Shown one piece after another: positions 1-6,649 of a DNA stretch of 22,078 bases (positions are counted from its first letter, which is position 1; the number at the start of each line of letters is the position of its first letter). A program made the position numbers and the translations under genes. Source of the stretch: Bacteroidales bacterium (GTDB lineage: Bacteria; Bacteroidota; Bacteroidia; Bacteroidales; UBA3663); assembly GCA_030526445.1 (NCBI GenBank), contig JAUNCV010000013.1, forward strand, positions 1 through 22,078, in the 5' to 3' direction. Under the pieces are notes generated by a model that did no database searches, had not been told where the DNA came from, and saw only the letters and a program-made list of their open reading frames with translations.

Positions 1-18
1 TATTTAAATAAAGACAGC

Positions 19-49
19 TTGTATTATTGAGAAGATTTGAGTATTTTTG
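19..49 (+). promoter_or_regulatory. Bacteroidetes-type promoter of the transporter gene
   Basis: TTG at 19-21 is separated by 20 bp from TATTTTTG at 42-49. This fits the Bacteroidetes primary-sigma pattern (TTTG-N19-21-TAnnTTTG). Transcription would begin about 4-10 nt after 49, giving a leader of roughly 45 nt before the ATG at 104. Positions 1-18 show nothing beyond an AT-rich palindrome, TATTTAAATA. Confidence 0.6.
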
Positions 50-103
50 CAATGACACAATATACTCAATAGATAAAAATACGCAGAAAAAAAGTTAAAA
101 CCA

Positions 104-1081
104 ATGACACTGAAACAAATACTGAAAGACTGGACGTTGCCCTTCAGCATGGTGGTGGGCACAATAGGCTATCTGCTGTTCACGCAAGTGGCAGCCCTGC
201 ACGAAGCGAAAGTATTGCTGGTGAGTTTCGTGCCCTATCTGCTTCCATCGCTCATCTTTGTAATGCTCTTCTTCAGTTATTGCAAGATTGAACCGCGCGA
301 CTTGAAGCCACGCCGCTGGCATCTTTGGCTTATCCTGATTCAGATGGCCGAAGTGGGCGTCATGGTGTGGTGGCTCATGACACACGAAGCAAGCGAATGG
401 CGTCCTTTGGCCGAAGCTTGGCTGGCCTGCTTCATTGCACCAATGGCAGCCGTGGGTGCTGTGGTGACACAAAAGATTGGAGGCAATGCCGCAACTGCTA
501 CCACCTACACCATCATTTCGAGTACCTTCACCGCTTTGGCTGTGCCATTGGTTTATCCGCTTGTGGAACCTGGCATCGGACTGACATTCATAGAGTTGTT
601 CCTCAAAATCTTGTCACGCGTCTTCCCTACCATCATGGCACCTTTGGCTCTTGCGCTTCTGATGAAATGGTTCACACCCAAGGCGCATAGCTTTGTGGCC
701 GAAAAATCGAAAGACTACAGTTTCTACCTTTGGGGCATCTGTACAGCGGTCAATACGGCACAGATTATTCGAAGCATCGTCTCCTCTCCCGGTTCGGGCT
801 CTATGGTGGCATGGATATGCTTTACTGTCGGCATCATTGTCTGCCTGCAGTTTATCGTTGGCAAACACATCGGTTCAAAATATGGAGACAAAATTGCAGC
901 CGGACAGGGTTTGGCACAAAAGAACACTGTGCTCTCCATCTGGATGGCCATGAGCTTTCTCAACCCTCAAGCTGCCATTGGTCCTGGAGCCTGCCTGCTT
1001 TGGCAAAACCTGTTCAACAGCTGGCAGATCTGGCAGCACCAAAAAGAGTCATCACTTAAGACCAAGGCCGGTCATAAGTGA
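104..1081 (+). CDS. BASS-like (bile acid:sodium symporter family) membrane transporter
   Basis: This is an integral membrane protein of 325 aa with about nine or ten hydrophobic segments, the usual size of the bile acid:Na+ symporter superfamily. Family-like features are a GGNAATATTYTIISSTFTA stretch in mid-protein followed by a Pro-containing helix (residues about 126-152), and a C-terminal segment from about residue 265 (GQGLAQKNTVLSIWMAMSFL) resembling the second core motif of BASS proteins. These would form the crossover helices that bind sodium and an organic anion. Substrate cannot be told from sequence; bile acids are only the family name, and Bacteroidales members are mostly uncharacterised. 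The ATG at 104 follows a good promoter at 19-49. The last codons and the stop lie inside the inverted repeat at 1048-1108. It stands alone and converges with the M56 gene. Confidence 0.7.
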   Translation: MTLKQILKDWTLPFSMVVGTIGYLLFTQVAALHEAKVLLVSFVPYLLPSLIFVMLFFSYCKIEPRDLKPRRWHLWLILIQMAEVGVMVWWLMTHEASEWRPLAEAWLACFIAPMAAVGAVVTQKIGGNAATATTYTIISSTFTALAVPLVYPLVEPGIGLTFIELFLKILSRVFPTIMAPLALALLMKWFTPKAHSFVAEKSKDYSFYLWGICTAVNTAQIIRSIVSSPGSGSMVAWICFTVGIIVCLQFIVGKHIGSKYGDKIAAGQGLAQKNTVLSIWMAMSFLNPQAAIGPGACLLWQNLFNSWQIWQHQKESSLKTKAGHK

Positions 1082-1108
1082 TGACTGACCTCGGTCTTAA
1101 GTGATGAC
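1048..1108. terminator. Bidirectional hairpin terminator with three copies of a 16-mer
   Basis: A perfect 16-bp inverted repeat pairs GTCATCACTTAAGACC (1048-1063) with GGTCTTAAGTGATGAC (1093-1108). A third copy with one mismatch, GGTCATAAGTGATGAC (1070-1085), sits in the loop, so the left arm can pair with either right arm. On the minus strand the outer hairpin is followed by TCTTTTT, which fits a Rho-independent terminator for the M56 gene. On the plus strand it is followed by CGATTTGTTT. The transporter stop codon (1079-1081) lies inside the structure. Confidence 0.7.
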
Positions 1109-1130
1109 CGATTTGTTTAACTATTTACTA

Positions 1131-2639
1131 CTATTTCTTTGTAGTTATAAACATCACACCATTCTTGGCACGAGGATGATCTTTGATGTACTTGCCAATG
1201 GTAGCTTCGTCCTTCTTGATTTCCATGCTTTCAATGTTCGAAGGTTTAAGAACATTATCGGCCTCTTCTTCAGGAAGCACGACTCCATCTACAACAACGA
1301 GCCAACGAACAGCCTTCTTTGCCTCCTGATTAGCAGCGGGCGCTCCTGGAAGTTTGAAGGTAACTGGCATCACAAACTTGAGACGAACAGGCTCACCATT
1401 GGTCTTACCTGGCTCCCACTTAGGCATAGACTCTACCACACGAATGGCTTCAGCCTGCAGCAATGGGTCATAGTCCTTCTTCATTGGGGTGACTTGTGAG
1501 ACACTGCCATCTTTTTCGATAATAAACGAAAGCACAATGCGGCCTTGAATCTTCTTTGCAACAGCCTCTTCAGGATACTTCATGTTGTTCTGTACAAACT
1601 CCATCAAGGCATTCTCTCCGCCGGGGAAACGAGGCATAACTTCACACATCGTCACAACAGTATCACTCTGTAATGCAACAGTGTTTTCATCAGGCTGTGG
1701 CGTGTTTACAGCATCATTTGCTTCTGCCTTGGCAGTAAGAACGAAAGCCAAGAACAAGGTTGGAACCATTGCCAGATAACGGCATTTGGCACCACGGAGG
1801 TTGATCATGTTGTTCATCATAACGATTCTAAGTTTTAGTTTATTACGTTTGAAACCATTAACCAACGCGAGGCCAGCGGGCCCTGCCGCCTTGCGGATTA
1901 ACAGAAGTTGATATTGCGAGGCATTTACGCCATGTTGAAGAACTGCCTGATCGGCTTGATATTCATGCACCTGCGAAAGCGCATCGGAAAGCATCCAGAC
2001 AAATGGGTTCCACCACTGCAAGCTCATGACCGATATAAGCAGTATTCGGTCAAAACTATGATAATGAGCTATATGCGCCTTTTCATGAGCCACAATGGTG
2101 TCACCATTCTCGGCATAATCTTCGACCGAAATAACCATACTCTTCATCCAACTGAACGAGGGAATAGATTGCGAGGGAAGGATGAGCGTTGTGCCATCGG
2201 CAAGCTTTTCGGTAACATGAGCAGGATTGTGCAAAATTCTGTAAAGACGCACAATACCACAAATCTGCCAAAACAGGAACACCAAAGTGCCGATGAGCCA
2301 AACTGCCATGAGAATATGCAACCAATGAGCCTCGAGCCATGAGGTTTCGGACACAATCTGAGCATTTTCAAAAACTAAAGTTCCTTCCTGTAGCTGCAAG
2401 TCTCCAAACTGTACAACTTGTCTGGCTTCAGGCTGTATCTGTGGCTGAATCCATGCAACAATAGAGGCCGGAAGTGTATGATGCATAAACGGCATGATAA
2501 GGCTCAATGCCATAATAGACAGAAGGATAGCTCGGTTAAGAGCGAAAAAATGCTCTTTACGAAGCAGCAACTGAAAAGGTATGTAGAGCACAGAAAGCAC
2601 TAACGCCGACTGTAACAGATAAATGAAAAACTGCTCCAT
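1131..2639 (-). CDS. BlaR1-type M56 metallopeptidase fused to a TonB C-terminal domain
   Basis: This 502-aa membrane protein has N-terminal hydrophobic helices (about residues 4-24, 33-53 and 108-128). Next comes an M56 zinc peptidase domain with HEKAH at 185-189 (H185, E186, H189) and a downstream E in the HEYQADQAV motif, then a further helix near 290-310. In place of the beta-lactam-binding domain of BlaR1 it carries a TonB_C domain at about 335-430 (PRFPGGENALMEFVQ, then IQGRIVLSFIIEKDG). The last 55 residues (VDGVV ... NGVMFITTKK) resemble the plug region of SusC-type TonB receptors. The gene begins 4 bp after blaI, so the pair is an operon. By analogy with BlaR1-BlaI it would cleave the repressor after sensing an envelope signal; the signal is unknown, and beta-lactams are unlikely without the penicillin-binding domain. 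Confidence 0.85.
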   Translation of the reverse strand: MEQFFIYLLQSALVLSVLYIPFQLLLRKEHFFALNRAILLSIMALSLIMPFMHHTLPASIVAWIQPQIQPEARQVVQFGDLQLQEGTLVFENAQIVSETSWLEAHWLHILMAVWLIGTLVFLFWQICGIVRLYRILHNPAHVTEKLADGTTLILPSQSIPSFSWMKSMVISVEDYAENGDTIVAHEKAHIAHYHSFDRILLISVMSLQWWNPFVWMLSDALSQVHEYQADQAVLQHGVNASQYQLLLIRKAAGPAGLALVNGFKRNKLKLRIVMMNNMINLRGAKCRYLAMVPTLFLAFVLTAKAEANDAVNTPQPDENTVALQSDTVVTMCEVMPRFPGGENALMEFVQNNMKYPEEAVAKKIQGRIVLSFIIEKDGSVSQVTPMKKDYDPLLQAEAIRVVESMPKWEPGKTNGEPVRLKFVMPVTFKLPGAPAANQEAKKAVRWLVVVDGVVLPEEEADNVLKPSNIESMEIKKDEATIGKYIKDHPRAKNGVMFITTKK

Positions 2640-2643
2640 AACG

Positions 2644-3009
2644 CTATTTTTTTACCAATGTTAACAACTCTTCAATATCCTTGGCCGAAAGTTTTTCCTC
2701 CTGTACAAAGAACGACAGAAGCGATTTAGCCGAACCATCGAACAAAGTCTTTTTGACCTCCTGCATGGCTCGTCGGCTATACTCCTCCTTGCTTTCGAGC
2801 GGAAAAAAAGTAAAGGTTCGGCCCGAAAGTTTCTTCGACTCAAGATAGCCTTTCTTCTCCAATATTTTCATAAAAGTGGCCAGCGTGGTGTATGCTGGTT
2901 TTGGCTCTTCATAATGTTCAAGCACGTCATAGACAGTGCCACCATTGGGCATCTCCCACAAAATGTTCATGACAGCCATTTCACTTTTGGTCAAAGTCTG
3001 ATTTCTCAT
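2644..3009 (-). CDS. BlaI/MecI/CopY-family transcriptional repressor
   Basis: The protein has 121 aa, the normal size for BlaI. The N-terminal winged helix runs from about residue 5 to 75 (LTKSEMAVMNILWEMPNGG, then AYTTLATFMKILEKKGYL, the recognition helix and wing). The C-terminal part is the helical dimerisation and cleavage region (KKTLFDGSAKSLLSFFVQEE). The ATG at 3009 is preferred over an in-frame GTG at 3048, because the extra residues (MFYLCANIINIVA) do not belong to the family and fall inside the leader hairpin. Such repressors dissociate from DNA when cleaved by the partner M56 peptidase, which is encoded 4 bp downstream. The promoter and operator-like palindromes lie at 3077-3184, so autorepression is likely. 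Confidence 0.9.
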   Translation of the reverse strand: MRNQTLTKSEMAVMNILWEMPNGGTVYDVLEHYEEPKPAYTTLATFMKILEKKGYLESKKLSGRTFTFFPLESKEEYSRRAMQEVKKTLFDGSAKSLLSFFVQEEKLSAKDIEELLTLVKK

Positions 3010-3030
3010 TGCTACAATATTAATAATGTT

Positions 3031-3076
3031 AGCGCATAAGTAAAACACAACAGTATGTTTTATTGACTTATGCGCT
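3031..3076 (-). promoter_or_regulatory. Large palindrome at the start of the blaI leader
   Basis: AGCGCATAAGT (3031-3041) pairs perfectly with ACTTATGCGCT (3066-3076). Pairing continues as TAAAACA (3041-3047) with TGTTTTA (3056-3062) across a small bulge. It lies just downstream of the blaI -7 element, so the blaI mRNA would begin with this hairpin. It could stabilise the mRNA or act as a DNA operator. Confidence 0.55.
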
Positions 3077-3117
3077 GCAAAGATATACTAAACTTTTCGA
3101 ATACGAAACTTTTAGTA
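3077..3117 (-). promoter_or_regulatory. blaI promoter with overlapping operator-like palindrome
   Basis: Read on the minus strand, TATCTTTGC (3077-3085) is an exact -7 element. A weaker -33 (GTTTCG) lies about 19 bp upstream. Overlapping the spacer and -33 is a 32-bp palindrome: TACTAAACTTTTCG (3086-3099), 4 bp, then CGAAACTTTTAGTA (3104-3117), with 12 of 14 positions symmetric. The TACTA/TAGTA ends resemble half-sites known for the MecI/BlaI family, so this is the best operator candidate. Assigning BlaI to it is inference. Confidence 0.55.
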
Positions 3118-3165
3118 CAAGTTTTTCTTCAATGCGAAAAAGATTTAACTTCTATTGTTCGTATT

Positions 3166-3184
3166 TACTACGAATTTATTAGTA
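3166..3184. promoter_or_regulatory. Second TACTA-N9-TAGTA site upstream of blaI
   Basis: TACTA (3166-3170) and TAGTA (3180-3184) form another short inverted pair with the same half-sites as the palindrome over the promoter. A nested TTCGTA-N5-TACGAA (3158-3174) shares its CGAA/TTCG core. It may be an auxiliary BlaI operator. Confidence 0.35.
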
Positions 3185-3243
3185 TTTAACATTTCGTGCC
3201 GAAGAGATTGGCCAAGGGCGTTCAAAAAATAATAGCAAATTGC

Positions 3244-3298
3244 TACCGAAGCCTTCCCGATATTATCCCGATAGAATCCCGATACATTCCCGAAGGTT
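3244..3298. repeat. Array 1: five 11-bp direct repeats (TCCCGATANNN)
   Basis: Units start at 3244 (TACCGAAGCCT, degenerate), 3255 (TCCCGATATTA), 3266 (TCCCGATAGAA), 3277 (TCCCGATACAT) and 3288 (TCCCGAAGGTT). The spacing is exactly 11 bp throughout, with a conserved 6-8 bp core and a variable 3-bp tail. GAGCGAAAAAA at 3299 keeps the CGA in phase and may be a decayed sixth unit. Confidence 0.8.
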
Positions 3299-3314
3299 GA
3301 GCGAAAAAAGAGAA

Positions 3315-3362
3315 ATAGCAAAAAGAAAGTTTCGTCCCGATGAACTGCTTTCTTTTTGCTAT
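3315..3362. terminator. Central 15-bp-arm hairpin, probable terminator of the GH2 gene
   Basis: ATAGCAAAAAGAAAG (3315-3329) pairs perfectly with CTTTCTTTTTGCTAT (3348-3362) around an 18-nt loop, which itself contains TCCCGAT (3335-3341). On the minus strand the stem is followed by TTCTCTTTTTTCG, so it can end transcription coming from the beta-galactosidase gene, whose stop codon is about 110 nt upstream. Confidence 0.6.
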
Positions 3363-3381
3363 AATTTCAAATTTGATTATC

Positions 3382-3425
3382 TATCGAGTTAGTATCGAGT
3401 ATATATCGAGTTTCTACCGAGTTGC
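3382..3425. repeat. Array 2: four 11-bp direct repeats (TATCGAGTNNN)
   Basis: Units start at 3382 (TATCGAGTTAG), 3393 (TATCGAGTATA), 3404 (TATCGAGTTTC) and 3415 (TACCGAGTTGC), all exactly 11 bp apart. Copies of ATTTGATT flank the array at 3371-3378 and 3427-3434. The core TATCGAG is nearly the reverse complement of the array 1 core. Confidence 0.8.
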
Positions 3426-3471
3426 TATTTGATTCATATTGTTAAGAACAAACTTCACGGTTCGAAACTCT

Positions 3472-6402
3472 TTATCTATCCGAAGAAGAGGAGAAAGAAA
3501 TTATAAACGAATAGTGATAAGGCTGCGTGCCCGGAAGCGTGTATTGGGGCAAAGTGCGTCGGCCCCAGGTGTCGGCTCCACCTACACCATGAATACCAAG
3601 ATCAATGTTGACATTCACAAATTCACCTCGCTTCAGTTCGCTGGGATGGGTCGCAACAGCAAGGTTCTCTTCAGCATAATCCCACACACGGAAACAGAGA
3701 GGCTGCTGACCCATAATATGTAATGTATGATTTTTTCCGGCAAGCGAGAACCAACGCACATCACAACGGTTAGCATTGTCCTGCGGACGAATGTAATCGT
3801 AACCAAAATCAGCGAGCGACATTGAGTAACGACCGATGAATTGTGAATGCTTTCGGTCTGGGTAATTCTCCCACGGACCTCGACCATACCACTCTATTTG
3901 CTGATAATCGGCTGGCAACTGAAGACGCATACCAAACTTTGGTATCAGAGGAATATCTTCTGCAAGTGGCTGATAATCGGCCTCCACACGCACTTCTCCT
4001 TGCTGATTGATGCAATAAGAAAGTTGATAGGTTGCGCCCACCGAAAGTTCAAAAGTATATTTCAACACAAGGAAACCGCCTTGTTCTTGTGTCTCAAAAC
4101 TTATCAGTCTTCGGGTTGCTCCGGCATGCTCCCACGGAGCCACACGAGCAGCAAACCCAGCGGCACGCTGATTATCGTTTTCGGGTTTCCAGAAGTAGGG
4201 TTCAAGAGGAGCGTGAAGCAGATTTTCGCCCTCAGACATAATTTCAGTCAATGAGCCATACTCATCGAAACGGAAGGCGTATTTATTGGTAGAAACAATG
4301 AAGCCAAGAAGGCCTTCGTCAATCACAGTTGGTGCTTTCGTTCCTGAAGCCTCAAGTTGTGGATAAACATACTGCCCCACAACGAACTGGTCTCGAGCAA
4401 CGACATCGCCTTTCTTGCCCCATAGTTTATCCTCCTTCAATCGGGCACACACACTGATAAGCTGCTCGCCATTGACTATTTCCGAGGTCTCTTCATAGTC
4501 AAAATCATTGAGGCTGACAAACGGATCCATGCTTTGCTTTACAATCTGACCATTCTCATAACCGAACCAAATGGGCGCATAAACATGCTGCACTTCATAA
4601 AAATGCGGATTAGGGGTGCGATCCGGAGCCACAATACCATTACAGCAGAAGTTGCCATCGTTGGGCCTATCGCCAAAGTCTCCACCATAGGCCCAATCCT
4701 GTCCTTCGGTCTTGAGTCCCTGATCGACCCAATCCCAAATGGCGGCACCACAGATGCTCGAATCGGCATAAATGACATCCCAATACTCCTTAAGATTGCC
4801 GACAGAGTTGCCCATAGCATGCGCATACTCGCGCATCATAAAGGGCATATTTTGCTCTTGATGCGCGCGTTGACGAAGTTCTTCTGGATAGAGATAGCTA
4901 TCATCATGGATGGTGGTATGACGCAAATCTGGAGCATCGTAGAAAACGGGACGAGAAAGATCGAGATTCTCTATAGCTTCGCGCATAGCCAACAGATTGG
5001 GGCCCACACCGCCTTCGTTGCCCAAACTCCACAATGTGACCGAAGGATGATTCTTATCGCGCTCAACAAGACTAACTGCTCTATCAACATGTGCAGACAT
5101 CCAATCGGGCTGTTCGCCCATATAGGCATTGGCATATCCATAACCATGGCTCTCCTGATTGGCTTCGTCCATGACAAAGATGCCATAGCGGTCGCAAAGT
5201 TCGTAGAGGTAAGGATCATCGGGATAATGCGAGGTGCGAAGGAAGTTGATATTTGCTTGCTTCATAAGAGTAATGTCCTGTTCATAGGTTGCTCGATCCA
5301 CATATCGGCCCGTAACGGGATGATGGTCGTGACGGTTCACACCTCGCAGTTTTACATTCTTGCCATTCACCTTGAGCACTTCGCCCACAACCTTTACCTC
5401 CTTGAAGCCGGTGTGGTTTTCGAACCTCTCATCACCGGCTATAACTGAAACAGGATAGAGATGAGGATCGTGTGCCGACCAAAGATGCACATTATTAATT
5501 ATAGTGCGCAGAGAAACAAGTGTTGTATCACCCGGAACCAAACGCTTGATGGTGTGCAATAGTTTTTGCCCATCGATAAGTACCTCTATAGGAATATTCT
5601 TTGCTATTTTGGTGCCGTTGTTACATACCTTGACTTCGGCCACAAACTGACCATTTCCTTCAGACAAAGAAGGAATGGCTTTGAACGAATAATCGGCAAT
5701 ATGCACCTGAGGACGCACCCACAACTGAACAGGTCGGAAGATGCCTGAAAGGCGCCACATATCCTGATCTTCAAGGTAACTGCCATCGCTCCAACGATAA
5801 ACCTCGACTGCAAGTTTATTGCTTCCTTCGTGCAAGAAACTGGTCACATCAAACTCTGCTGGCGACATTGAGTTCTGACTATAGCCAACACGCTCGCCAT
5901 TGATCCACACATACATGGCCGAATGCACACCGCCAAAGTGTAGAATCAAAGTTTTTTTCTTCATCTCTGATGTAACCTCGATTGTGGTGACATACTGTCC
6001 CACTGGATTACGATGATCAAAAGCATACCATTCGGCAGGAGGTGCGCCCGTTACCTTCGGCTCGTCGCGCAAGAATGGATAATTAATATTTGTATAAATA
6101 GGTTTGCCAAACCCCTGCAGCTGCCAATTGCCAGGAACCGAGATTTTATCCCAGGATTGGGTATCAAAATCTGCAGAATAGAAATTCTTTATACGAGAGT
6201 CAGGATCTTTTGACCAATGGAAAGACCACTGGCCATTGAGCGAAACAATTTCTGAGCATTCTGCCTCTTTTGAAGGCAGCTGCAAAGTTGCATGATAAGG
6301 CAATTTATTTATGCCAAAGATTTGCGGATTCTCCCACTCAAGAGATTGAGACCAAGCGGTGAAAGATGATAACAAGAACAAAAATGAAGCAAGGCTTTTC
6401 AT
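3472..6402 (-). CDS. Secreted glycoside hydrolase family 2 beta-galactosidase
   Basis: This 976-aa protein has a signal peptide (residues 1-19, ending AWSQ). The LacZ-type order of domains follows: sugar-binding jelly roll (about 45-230, with VPGNWQLQGFGKPIYTN), immunoglobulin-like domain (about 235-335), TIM barrel (about 340-620), a linker domain, and the beta-galactosidase small-chain domain (about 690-970, with YGRGPWENYPDR). The acid/base is E463 in WSLGNEGG and the nucleophile is E525 in REYAHAMGNS; both match E. coli LacZ motifs. It would cleave terminal beta-galactosides in the periplasm or at the cell surface, retaining configuration. No SusC/D pair or sensor flanks it, so it is not part of a visible polysaccharide-utilisation locus. 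Beta-galactosidase is the best guess; other GH2 specificities with this fold cannot be excluded. Confidence 0.92.
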   Translation of the reverse strand: MKSLASFLFLLSSFTAWSQSLEWENPQIFGINKLPYHATLQLPSKEAECSEIVSLNGQWSFHWSKDPDSRIKNFYSADFDTQSWDKISVPGNWQLQGFGKPIYTNINYPFLRDEPKVTGAPPAEWYAFDHRNPVGQYVTTIEVTSEMKKKTLILHFGGVHSAMYVWINGERVGYSQNSMSPAEFDVTSFLHEGSNKLAVEVYRWSDGSYLEDQDMWRLSGIFRPVQLWVRPQVHIADYSFKAIPSLSEGNGQFVAEVKVCNNGTKIAKNIPIEVLIDGQKLLHTIKRLVPGDTTLVSLRTIINNVHLWSAHDPHLYPVSVIAGDERFENHTGFKEVKVVGEVLKVNGKNVKLRGVNRHDHHPVTGRYVDRATYEQDITLMKQANINFLRTSHYPDDPYLYELCDRYGIFVMDEANQESHGYGYANAYMGEQPDWMSAHVDRAVSLVERDKNHPSVTLWSLGNEGGVGPNLLAMREAIENLDLSRPVFYDAPDLRHTTIHDDSYLYPEELRQRAHQEQNMPFMMREYAHAMGNSVGNLKEYWDVIYADSSICGAAIWDWVDQGLKTEGQDWAYGGDFGDRPNDGNFCCNGIVAPDRTPNPHFYEVQHVYAPIWFGYENGQIVKQSMDPFVSLNDFDYEETSEIVNGEQLISVCARLKEDKLWGKKGDVVARDQFVVGQYVYPQLEASGTKAPTVIDEGLLGFIVSTNKYAFRFDEYGSLTEIMSEGENLLHAPLEPYFWKPENDNQRAAGFAARVAPWEHAGATRRLISFETQEQGGFLVLKYTFELSVGATYQLSYCINQQGEVRVEADYQPLAEDIPLIPKFGMRLQLPADYQQIEWYGRGPWENYPDRKHSQFIGRYSMSLADFGYDYIRPQDNANRCDVRWFSLAGKNHTLHIMGQQPLCFRVWDYAEENLAVATHPSELKRGEFVNVNIDLGIHGVGGADTWGRRTLPQYTLPGTQPYHYSFIISFSSSSDR

Positions 6403-6443
6403 TATGCAAATTTCGGTTTAGAATGAGTGCTATATTAAGAGTA

Positions 6444-6473
6444 CAAAGGTAATATATTATTTTGAATCGACAA
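6444..6473 (-). promoter_or_regulatory. Promoter of the GH2 beta-galactosidase gene
   Basis: On the minus strand, TTG (6471-6473) is followed after 19 bp by TACCTTTG (6444-6451), matching the Bacteroidetes consensus. The start site would be near 6436, about 35 nt before the ATG at 6402. Confidence 0.65.
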
Positions 6474-6607
6474 TAAAAGAAAAAGAAAAAACACATCTTT
6501 CATTGTTTTTTGGAGATAAAGGAGCTAACTTCGGACATAAAAAGAGAAAAACTTAGCTAAATGAACAACATTATTCAGCGAAAAATGCATACAATCAGAA
6601 AAAGCAG

Positions 6608-6616
6608 TATCTTTGC
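6608..6616 (+). promoter_or_regulatory. -7 element upstream of the beta-helix protein gene
   Basis: TATCTTTGC is an exact -7 element 33 bp before the ATG at 6650. No TTG lies at the expected -33 distance, so the promoter may need an activator or may be weak. Confidence 0.4.
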
Positions 6617-6649
6617 AACATCAATTTATAAATCAGAAACATACCGGTT

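Larger units (their letters stand above)
3233..3434. repeat. Composite repeat element: two inverted 11-bp arrays around a hairpin
   Basis: This non-coding stretch between the GH2 gene and blaI shows nested symmetry. Its parts are a left palindrome TAGCAAATTGCTA (3233-3245), array 1 (3244-3298), a central 15-bp-arm hairpin (3315-3362), array 2 (3382-3425) and a right end GTTGCTATTTGATT (3421-3434). TAGCAA or its complement TTGCTA occurs five times and marks the outer ends and the central stem. Array 1 units (TCCCGATA) and array 2 units (TATCGAGT) are near reverse complements at the same 11-bp period, so the whole can be drawn as one imperfect long hairpin of about 200 bp. No ORF, transposase or IS end was recognised. 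It may be a MITE-like or REP-like element, a regulatory array or a structured RNA. Confidence 0.7.

Noticed and set aside
1131..3009. The BlaI-M56 pair as a beta-lactam resistance system
   Set aside because: The sensor lacks the penicillin-binding domain of BlaR1/MecR1 and carries TonB_C instead; no beta-lactamase or PBP gene is nearby.
3244..3425. The 11-bp arrays as a CRISPR array
   Set aside because: Units are 11 bp with no unique spacers of 25-40 bp, and no cas genes are nearby.
3439..3723. A 94-codon plus-strand open frame at the end of the beta-galactosidase gene
   Set aside because: Most of it is antisense to the conserved small-chain domain, and no promoter or family match is seen.
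4534..5448. A 304-codon plus-strand open frame inside the beta-galactosidase gene
   Set aside because: It is antisense to conserved GH2 catalytic sequence and shows no family resemblance or promoter; it is a shadow of the real gene.
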